From Fimbriimonadia bacterium (GTDB lineage Bacteria; Armatimonadota; Fimbriimonadia; Fimbriimonadales; Fimbriimonadaceae), in NCBI GenBank assembly GCA_029824495.1, contig JALGXY010000402.1:1-8191 (forward strand): a stretch of 8,191 nucleotides of DNA. The letters are read 5' to 3'. Position 1 is the first letter of the stretch. Every line of letters begins with the position of its first letter. The notes under the pieces were generated by a model. It saw only the letters and a list, made by a program, of their open reading frames with translations. It was not told where the DNA came from and searched no databases. Below are positions 1 to 5,435 of this stretch, piece by piece. Made by a program: the position numbers and the translations under genes.

Positions 1-736
1 CGCCCGCCTTCTTGGCCATCGAAGCGAGTAGCTCCTCGTTGTAGTCGTGTCCGAGCCCGAGGAACGTGCAGGTGACGCCGCGGCTGCGGGCATCTCCCGC
101 CAGCGAGACGAGCGCCGAAAAGTCTTTGATGCCGGCAGTCGGTTCACCATCTGTCAGGACGACCATTCTCGTGGCGCGGGTCGGATCTTTGGCTGTTTCG
201 AGCTGCTGTGTTGCCAGCGTCATCGCATCTGATAGATTGGTGGTCATCCCAACCTGAAGCTGCTGGATCCCCGATTTAACAGCTTCGCGATTCGTGACGC
301 GCTGGGGCTCCATCAAAACTTCAACGGTCTCCTCGAAAACGACAATGCTCAGAACGTCTTCCGGCGAAAGCATGTCGACCACGTAGCAGCAGGCCTCTTT
401 GGCGTATCGCAGAGGGCCGCCATCCATCGAACCGGACCGGTCGATCGCAAGGCAGAGGTTGAGGGGTGTTCGAGCACCCTGCACGACTGCGCCGGCAAGT
501 CCCGCTTCACCCTGGGAGCTGATCTCAATCAGAAACTGTTCACGAGCTGGTCCGTTGGCGATTGTGGCTTCGCGGCTCGGTTTGACAGACACACTCAATC
601 CTGGCTCTGCCGCTGCCATAGCCTGCGTCCGGTTAGGATCGAGGATCGGCGGGGAAGACATGGCCTGTGTTTGGCCCAGATTCGGAGTGCCGATCTGCGT
701 CTTATTCGGGTCGAATGCCTGCGTTTTGTCGTCCAT
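1..736 (-). CDS. von Willebrand factor type A (vWA) domain protein, N-terminal part (truncated by window edge)
   Basis: The reverse strand is open from ATG at 736 to the left edge (245 complete codons), so the C-terminus is missing. Residues 1-40 are a low-complexity leader with four Thr-Gln motifs (T5, T13, T23, T37), two of them inside DPNKTQ/DPNRTQ. A short beta-rich segment (about 47-90) follows, then a vWA domain from about residue 92. The metal-ion-dependent adhesion site is complete as far as visible: D99-R-S101-G-S103, a Thr at T165/T166 in GMTTNLSDA, and D196 in VLTDGEP. It has no signal peptide or membrane segment, so it is probably cytoplasmic. vWA domains bind protein partners through a divalent metal; the partner is unknown. 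The ATG is preceded by a purine-rich stretch (AGAAGAGAGAG) that may be the ribosome binding site. The gene is divergent from araF. Family assignment is firm; the cellular role cannot be read from the sequence. Confidence 0.88.
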   Translation of the reverse strand, partial: MDDKTQAFDPNKTQIGTPNLGQTQAMSSPPILDPNRTQAMAAAEPGLSVSVKPSREATIANGPAREQFLIEISSQGEAGLAGAVVQGARTPLNLCLAIDRSGSMDGGPLRYAKEACCYVVDMLSPEDVLSIVVFEETVEVLMEPQRVTNREAVKSGIQQLQVGMTTNLSDAMTLATQQLETAKDPTRATRMVVLTDGEPTAGIKDFSALVSLAGDARSRGVTCTFLGLGHDYNEELLASMAKKAG

Positions 737-770
737 GCTCTCTCTTCTAAATTGGATTCTCAGTGGATCA

Positions 771-795
771 GCCTGTGCGTCGCTGGCCTGTGCGT
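771..795. repeat. 10-bp exact direct repeat in divergent intergenic region
   Basis: GCCTGTGCGT occurs at 771-780 and again at 786-795, a 15-bp period, between the vWA gene and araF. It could be a pair of regulator half-sites or a chance small duplication. No known operator consensus is recognised. Confidence 0.45.
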
Positions 796-819
796 ATCCA
801 CAATTGGGCGGAGTTCGCT

Positions 820-837
820 CGTACCACCCATTGTACG
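820..837. promoter_or_regulatory. Inverted repeat, candidate operator upstream of araF
   Basis: The arms CGTAC (820-824) and GTACG (833-837) are perfect inverted repeats separated by 8 bp. They lie about 70 bp upstream of the araF start, next to the possible -35 element. An imperfect outer symmetry (TTCGC on the left, GCGAAA on the right) continues the dyad. That geometry suits a dimeric repressor or activator, but no regulator gene is in the window and the operator role is inferred. Confidence 0.35.
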
Positions 838-858
838 CGAAACCCTTGCGGGTAGGAT
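831..858 (+). promoter_or_regulatory. Possible sigma70-type promoter for the araFGH operon
   Basis: A weak -35 candidate TTGTAC (831-836) and a -10 candidate TAGGAT (853-858) are separated by 16 bp, with 3/6 and 4/6 matches to the E. coli consensus. Transcription would start near 865, about 40 nt before araF. The -35 overlaps the inverted repeat at 820-837, as expected for a regulated promoter. The spacer also holds a small dyad, ACCC/GGGT (842-853). The match is weak and the call tentative. Confidence 0.25.
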
Positions 859-893
859 TCAGGCTGATGTCAGTTCTGGTTTCAGACTGGCCG

Positions 894-899
894 AAGGAG
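894..899 (+). promoter_or_regulatory. Ribosome binding site deciding the araF start
   Basis: AAGGAG lies 5 nt before ATG 905 and is the best Shine-Dalgarno match near any gene start in the window. It rules out the longer in-frame reading from 671, whose extra 78 codons would place the lipoprotein signal internally and overlap the divergent vWA gene. Confidence 0.8.
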
Positions 900-904
900 A
901 TTTG

Positions 905-1909
905 ATGAACAAGATTCTCGTGACTCTGGCAGCAGCAGCTGGCCTGGCGCTGATGACCGGATGCACACCTTCTGCTTCCAACGGCAGCGATTCTGATGAA
1001 GTCAAGATTGGCTTCCTGGTTAAAGACGCTCAAGAAGACTGGTTCCAGCAGGAGTGGAAGTTTGCACAGATGGCAGCCGACGAGCACGGCTTTACTCTGA
1101 TCACACAGCCGGCTGAGGACGCTGAAGCTGTTATGACACAGATTGACAACCTGAATTCTCGGGGTGTCAAGGGCCTGATCATCTGCACGCCTGAGGTCAC
1201 TCTTGGCGCAGCCGTTACTCTGAAAACTGATGGCTACGGCATGAAGCTGTTCACAGTTGATGATCGATTTGTTGATGCTGACGGCAACGCACTAGACACC
1301 CATTACATGGGCATCTCAGCTCGTGATATCGGGCAGTCTGTCGGCCACGCACTCCATGAAGAGATGACCAGTCGAAGCTGGGATCCTTCTGAAGTTGGAG
1401 CGATCGGCCTCACGTTCGATGAGATTGCGACCCTGAAGGATCGAACAGAAGGCGCAAAAGAGGCTCTGATCGCTGACGGATTTGACGGAAACAGGATCTT
1501 CTTTGCTCCTCAGAGCAAGCCGAACATCGAAGTTGCAAGCAGCGTCACTGCTGCCACCATGAGCCAGCACCCAGAAATCACCAAATGGCTGATTTTCGGC
1601 AACAACGACGTCGCCGTTGTCGGTGCTGTACGAGCCACAGAACAGGCTGGTCTGACTGCCGACGACGTGATCGCCTGCGGAATCAACGGCTCAGCCGAAT
1701 CGATCAGTGAGTTTGAGAGAGAGAGCCCGACAGCGGTCTGGGGCACAATTCTCCTCAGCCCCAAACAGCATGGCTACGACACTGCAACGATGATGTACAA
1801 GTGGATTGCTGACGGCGAAGAACCGGCCAGAGAGACATTGACTCAAGGCCGACTGATTACACGAGACAACTACAAAGAAGTACTTGCTGAAGAAGGCCTC
1901 GCCGAGTAG
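905..1909 (+). CDS. araF: L-arabinose-type ABC transporter substrate-binding lipoprotein
   Basis: Periplasmic-binding protein that captures a pentose and delivers it to AraGH. The start is ATG 905, preceded by AAGGAG (894-899) with 5-nt spacing. It gives 334 aa, close to the E. coli AraF precursor (329 aa). Residues 1-20 are a lipoprotein signal ending in MTGC, with C20 the predicted lipidated residue; E. coli AraF instead has an ordinary cleaved signal. The mature part aligns along its whole length with E. coli AraF as I recall that sequence: GFLVK...WFQ.EWKF, ICTP, VDD.FV, QHPE...WLI, VRATE, GING, LITRDN.KE. Most arabinose-contact residues are kept: K40, E44, W46, F47, D119/D120, T176, R180, N234, N261 (AraF K10, E14, W16, F17, D89/D90, T147, R151, N205, N232). 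The region around AraF Met108 differs (HYMGIS), and AraF Met204 and Asp235 align with N233 and A264. First gene of araFGH. Arabinose is the best-supported ligand, but a related pentose or galactose is possible. Confidence 0.92.
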   Translation: MNKILVTLAAAAGLALMTGCTPSASNGSDSDEVKIGFLVKDAQEDWFQQEWKFAQMAADEHGFTLITQPAEDAEAVMTQIDNLNSRGVKGLIICTPEVTLGAAVTLKTDGYGMKLFTVDDRFVDADGNALDTHYMGISARDIGQSVGHALHEEMTSRSWDPSEVGAIGLTFDEIATLKDRTEGAKEALIADGFDGNRIFFAPQSKPNIEVASSVTAATMSQHPEITKWLIFGNNDVAVVGAVRATEQAGLTADDVIACGINGSAESISEFERESPTAVWGTILLSPKQHGYDTATMMYKWIADGEEPARETLTQGRLITRDNYKEVLAEEGLAE

Positions 1910-1914
1910 CACGA

Positions 1915-3417
1915 GTGTCGAACCTTCAGTTCGAGTCAATTACGAAGACCTTTCCGGGCGTCAAGGCGCTCGACAAGGTCTCGTTCGATGTCCCGAGCGG
2001 CTCCGTTCATGCCCTTTGCGGCGAGAACGGAGCTGGGAAATCGACTCTCCTCAAGGTGCTGAGTGGAGTCCACCCAGCCGATTCAGGGACGATCACACTC
2101 GACGGCACAGTTCTGAAGCCCGTCGCACCGATCGATGCGATTCGCGCTGGGGTTTCGATCATCTACCAAGAGCTTCATCTGTTTGATGAGCTGAGCGTCG
2201 CTGAAAACCTCTATGTTGGCCACCTGCCATCTCAGGTGGGGATGCTTAAAAAGTCGGAGCTTCACGCAAAAGCGCGAGAGGTATTGGCTGGTGTCGGCGC
2301 AGAGATCGATCCGAAGACCAAGTGCGGGGACCTGCCAATCGCCCAGCGCCAGATGGTTGAGATCGCCAAAGCGATGACTCATGACGCCCAGGTGATTGCA
2401 TTTGACGAACCAACCTCCAGCCTGAGCGAACGCGAGGTCGAAAAGCTGTTCGCCCTGATTGAGCGGCTCCGAGATCAAGGTCGAATCATCCTCTATGTGT
2501 CTCACCGCATGGATGAGATTTTCCGCATCTGTGATGCGGCGACCATTCTGAGAGACGGCCAGCATGTCGTAACCTATGAGACTCTCGAAGGCGTCACCCG
2601 TGACGACATCGTCAGCAGCATGGTCGGCCGTTCGATTGAAGACATCTACGATTATCGCAGCCGAAAGACAGGCGAGCCTGTTCTGGTCGTGGATGACCTG
2701 ACTGGACCTGGTCTGGCTCAGCCGGTCGACCTGAGCGTGAAGGCCGGAGAAATCGTGGGCCTTTACGGGCTCGTGGGTGCCGGCAGAACAGAGCTGATGA
2801 ACCTGATTTACGGGTCGGCGAAAAAGTCGGGCGGCTCGGCGGTGCTGGGCTCGGCCAAACAGCTGGCCAAGGGACCGCTCGAGTCGATCAAGGCCGGCGT
2901 TGTCTACTGCCCGGAAGACCGCAAGAAGCAGGGGATTGTCCCGATTCGATCAGTTCAAGAAAACATCAACTTGACCGTCAGAAAGATGTTCTCTCCCGGC
3001 GGGATGCTGATCAGCTCAAAGGCAGAAAAGTCCCACGCGGCTGACCAGATCGAGAAGCTGAAGGTTAAGACCGCGAATCAGAATCAGGAGATTAATAATC
3101 TCTCGGGTGGGAATCAGCAGAAGTCGATTCTCGCCCGGTGGCTGTCGACCGATGTCAAGGTTGTGCTACTCGACGAGCCGACTCGCGGCATCGATGTAGG
3201 AGCCAAAAGTGAGATCTACAACATCATCTATCGCCTGGCAGAAAGCGGCGTTGCTGTTCTGGTTGCCACCAGCGAACTTCCCGAAGTGCTCGGGATCTGC
3301 GATCGCATCGCTGTTATGTGCGATGGCAAAGTCACTGGAATTCTCGATCGATCTGAAGCCACTGAAGAGGCTGTCGTCGACCTGAGCCTGCCGAAGGGAG
3401 GCTCGAAAATCGCATGA
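1915..3417 (+). CDS. araG: L-arabinose-type ABC importer, double-domain ATP-binding protein
   Basis: ATPase that drives sugar import through AraH at the inner face of the membrane. The start is GTG 1915, 5 nt after the araF stop. It places SNLQFESITKTFPGVKALD at the N-terminus as in AraG, and total length (500 aa) matches E. coli AraG (504 aa). Nucleotide-binding domain 1: Walker A 36-44 (GENGAGKST), Q-loop Q85 in YQELHL, a degenerate signature LPIAQRQ (140-146), Walker B FDEPTSSL (163-170) with E165, and H197 in SHRM. Domain 2: a degenerate Walker A GLVGAGRTEL (285-294) with Arg in place of Lys, signature NLSGGNQQK (395-403), Walker B VVLLDEPTRGID (416-427). The degenerate elements are normal for sugar-importer ATPases of the AraG/RbsA type. 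CPEDRK (332-337) and SELPEVLG (453-460) are also family marks. No strong Shine-Dalgarno lies close to the GTG, so translation is probably coupled to araF. It overlaps araH by 4 nt. Confidence 0.95.
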   Translation: MSNLQFESITKTFPGVKALDKVSFDVPSGSVHALCGENGAGKSTLLKVLSGVHPADSGTITLDGTVLKPVAPIDAIRAGVSIIYQELHLFDELSVAENLYVGHLPSQVGMLKKSELHAKAREVLAGVGAEIDPKTKCGDLPIAQRQMVEIAKAMTHDAQVIAFDEPTSSLSEREVEKLFALIERLRDQGRIILYVSHRMDEIFRICDAATILRDGQHVVTYETLEGVTRDDIVSSMVGRSIEDIYDYRSRKTGEPVLVVDDLTGPGLAQPVDLSVKAGEIVGLYGLVGAGRTELMNLIYGSAKKSGGSAVLGSAKQLAKGPLESIKAGVVYCPEDRKKQGIVPIRSVQENINLTVRKMFSPGGMLISSKAEKSHAADQIEKLKVKTANQNQEINNLSGGNQQKSILARWLSTDVKVVLLDEPTRGIDVGAKSEIYNIIYRLAESGVAVLVATSELPEVLGICDRIAVMCDGKVTGILDRSEATEEAVVDLSLPKGGSKIA

Positions 3418-4358
3418 ACAAAAAGACTGTCATCAATTTTTGGCACTCCAGCGGAATGTTTATTGTTTTCATTCTGCTGTTTGCCGCTGTATCGCTGTTC
3501 GTCCCAGATTTCCTCACAACGCGAAATCTGCAGAGCCTGGCCCTTCAGGTCACCACCATCGGTGTTGTGGCCTGCTCGATGATGCTCTGTCTGGCAGCAG
3601 GTGACTTCGATCTTTCGATCGGCTCGATTGTGGCCCTCTCAGGGGTCGTCTTGGCGGTGCTGCTTAAAACCGGAACAGCTCTGCCTGTGGCGGTGCTCGC
3701 TGCACTCGGGTCAGGAATCGCCGTTGGAGCGGTCAATGGCTTTTTTATCGCAAAAGTTGGCGTGAATGCACTGATCACAACTCTGGCTTCGATGCAGATT
3801 GTTCGAGGCGCGGCACTGATCATCGCGGGAGGAACGGCAGTTGGAATCCAGCATGAAGGCTTCATGAAATTTGGCATGAAGTCATTCTTTGGGACTCATA
3901 TCTCAATCTGGATCATGGGCGCCTGCTTTGTAGTCTTCGGGGTCATTCTGAACAAGACAATTTTTGGCCGCAACGCGCTCGCGATCGGCGGCAACTCTGA
4001 GGCTGCAGGACTGGCTGGAATCAGTGTTCCGAAACACAAGATCATCATTTTCGCTATCCAGGGACTCATGGCAGCGATCGCCGGTGTCGTGCTGGCAGCG
4101 AGATTCTTCAACGGCATCCCGAAGAACGGCGAAGGGCTTGAGCTCGATGTCATCTCTGCCTGTGTTCTTGGCGGAGTCTCGCTCACGGGCGGCGTCGCCA
4201 GCATCTCTGGCGTGGTGATGGGTGTCTTCATCATGGGCATTGTCCAGAACTCGATGAGCCTGATGAATGTCGATCCGTTCTGGCAGAAAGTGGCCACCGG
4301 CGGCATTCTCCTGATAGCCGTCACTCTTGACCGTATCAAGCACAGAAAGTCAAAATAG
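3414..4358 (+). CDS. araH: L-arabinose-type ABC importer, permease protein
   Basis: Integral membrane channel of the importer, BPD_transp_2 / AraH-RbsC family. The ATG at 3414 overlaps the araG stop as ATGA, so the two are translationally coupled; a purine-rich AGGGAGG (3395-3401) lies upstream. The product is 314 aa, against 328 aa for E. coli AraH. It is very hydrophobic, with roughly eight to ten membrane spans, the first at about 15-31. Signature stretches are CLAAGDFDLSIGS (59-71), VNALITTLASMQIVRG (117-132), the cytoplasmic GRNALAIGGNSEAAGLAGI loop (185-203) expected to contact the ATPase, and VISACVLGGVSLTGG (246-260). These match E. coli AraH nearly residue for residue as I recall it. 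Position after araF and araG in the classic order supports the symbol. Specificity lies in the binding protein rather than here. Confidence 0.94.
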   Translation: MNKKTVINFWHSSGMFIVFILLFAAVSLFVPDFLTTRNLQSLALQVTTIGVVACSMMLCLAAGDFDLSIGSIVALSGVVLAVLLKTGTALPVAVLAALGSGIAVGAVNGFFIAKVGVNALITTLASMQIVRGAALIIAGGTAVGIQHEGFMKFGMKSFFGTHISIWIMGACFVVFGVILNKTIFGRNALAIGGNSEAAGLAGISVPKHKIIIFAIQGLMAAIAGVVLAARFFNGIPKNGEGLELDVISACVLGGVSLTGGVASISGVVMGVFIMGIVQNSMSLMNVDPFWQKVATGGILLIAVTLDRIKHRKSK

Positions 4359-4362
4359 CCCT

Positions 4363-4968
4363 GTGAAGGACCGCATCGCCGAAGACAAAGTTGTCAAGGC
4401 AACCGGCCATGGCTGGGATCACTGGTTTGGTGTGCTGAACAGCTTTGCCGTTCAGGGCTATGACCACACTTCTGCGGCCAAACACCTGGTCGAGAAGCAC
4501 GGTGTGAGCATGTGGTACGCCCAGACGATTACGATCCAGTACGAGCAGGAGCGTGGTCTCCGAGGCAAGCGGCAAAAGACATCAGGCGAGTTTGAATGCT
4601 CTGTCTCTCGGACAATCAGCGCTCCTCTTGCGTCCTGCTGGAATGCCTGGGCAAATGCAGAGGATTTGTCTGCTTGGATGAACTGTCAGCACCAGCAGGA
4701 GTTTGTTGTGGCTGGCCGCTATTCAAACTCAGATGGCGACATGGGCGAGTTCACGATCATCGAGCCGATGCAGCGGATCCGATTCACCTGGGAGCATCCA
4801 AATCACAAGCCAGGCAGCCGGGTGACCATCGAGTTTTCGGAAAAAGAAGATGCCCGGACGCTGGTGCGCCTGGTGCACGGCAGGCTGGCCGATACTGCAG
4901 AGGCCGATGACCTCTCCAAAGCTTGGGGCCAGATGATGGATCAGCTCAAAGCCTGGCTGGAGCGCTAG
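4363..4968 (+). CDS. DUF4287-SRPBCC (AHSA1-like) domain fusion protein
   Basis: Soluble cytoplasmic protein of 201 aa from GTG 4363, which lies 4 nt after the araH stop. A TTG at 4327 in the same frame would overlap araH by 32 nt and adds nothing conserved. Residues about 1-70 match DUF4287: WDHWF, a G-x-D-H-x-x-x-x-x-x-L spacing, HGVSMWYAQTITIQYEQERGLR. From about residue 77 (ECSVSRTISAP) to the end it is an SRPBCC fold of the AHSA1 type: W90/W94 region, a GRY...DGDMGEFTIIEP core, IRFTWEHP, VTIEFSEK, and the C-terminal helix WGQMMDQLKAWL. SRPBCC proteins enclose a hydrophobic pocket that binds lipids or other small ligands; no catalytic residue can be named. DUF4287-SRPBCC fusions are known, but their role is unknown. 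It is probably co-transcribed with araFGH, though nothing shows a role in arabinose use. Its TAG stop overlaps the stop of the convergent DUF1854 gene. Confidence 0.85.
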   Translation: MKDRIAEDKVVKATGHGWDHWFGVLNSFAVQGYDHTSAAKHLVEKHGVSMWYAQTITIQYEQERGLRGKRQKTSGEFECSVSRTISAPLASCWNAWANAEDLSAWMNCQHQQEFVVAGRYSNSDGDMGEFTIIEPMQRIRFTWEHPNHKPGSRVTIEFSEKEDARTLVRLVHGRLADTAEADDLSKAWGQMMDQLKAWLER

Positions 4969-5435
4969 ACCGTGGCGAACAGCTTCTTCTGGCTCTCTGG
5001 GTCGAGGGCCTGAGTGTCCGGGATTTCAAATCGGTTGCCGTTCACGTCAATCAGCAGCAGCTGATGAGGCGCCAGCCAAAGGGCGTTCTCCTGCAGGCTC
5101 TGGGTGACAAACTCCTTTCGGCCTCGGCTCGTTTCAGTCAGCCAGTAGGTGACACCAAACTCGGTCTGAGCTTCGATGATCTCGGTGATCTGAGCTGTGA
5201 GAACCCGACGTTCCAGCTCACTAATCAGGAGTTTGCGGGTGCCCTCGTCCAGCTCGTCCGGCTCATTGACGATCAGAATCTCCTTGTCCTTTCCGTCGAG
5301 CAGCGCCAAGTACTTGCCAGGGTGTGAAAGAGGAGATGCCCAGACCGGCTTGAACTCCAGCCAGCACTGCTCATCTGTGATCAGGCGCAGGCGGCCAGCC
5401 GGCTGTTCGATGACTTCAAATTTGGGATAGGACAT
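4965..5435 (-). CDS. DUF1854 family protein, partner of the upstream ABC exporter
   Basis: Small soluble protein (156 aa) without signal peptide or membrane span. It fits the DUF1854 family pattern: an N-terminal GRLRLITD...EFKPVWASPLSHPGKYLALLDG region, a central acidic NEPDELDEGTRKLLISELERR helix (57-77), an ITEI...YWLTETSRGRKEF strand pair (83-109), and the C-terminal LLLIDVNGNRFEIPDTQALD (126-145). DUF1854 genes are typically next to an ABC exporter and have been annotated as cyanophycin-metabolism associated in some proteobacteria; that is established context rather than evidence of function here. Its ATG (5435-5433) overlaps the exporter stop TAA by one base (TAATG), and it lacks a good Shine-Dalgarno, so translation is probably coupled. 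I infer a cytoplasmic accessory or regulatory subunit of the transporter. Molecular function unknown. Confidence 0.85.
   Translation of the reverse strand: MSYPKFEVIEQPAGRLRLITDEQCWLEFKPVWASPLSHPGKYLALLDGKDKEILIVNEPDELDEGTRKLLISELERRVLTAQITEIIEAQTEFGVTYWLTETSRGRKEFVTQSLQENALWLAPHQLLLIDVNGNRFEIPDTQALDPESQKKLFATV

Noticed and set aside
671..904. In-frame upstream extension of araF (78 extra codons from 671)
   Set aside because: It overlaps the divergent vWA gene and puts the lipoprotein signal in the middle of the protein. A strong AAGGAG sits just before ATG 905.
399..905. 168-codon plus-strand open frame opposite the vWA gene
   Set aside because: Antisense to a coding frame with an intact metal-binding motif; no recognisable domain.
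2083..2565. 160-codon minus-strand open frame inside araG
   Set aside because: Antisense shadow of a strongly conserved gene. Its protein resembles no family I recognise and has no start context.
2767..2796. Arg instead of Lys in the second Walker A of AraG (and the degenerate first signature)
   Set aside because: Both are normal for AraG/RbsA-type double ATPases and do not indicate a damaged gene.
3896..4343. Two minus-strand open frames of about 147 codons inside araH
   Set aside because: Both lie opposite a clear permease and give compositionally odd proteins typical of antisense readings.
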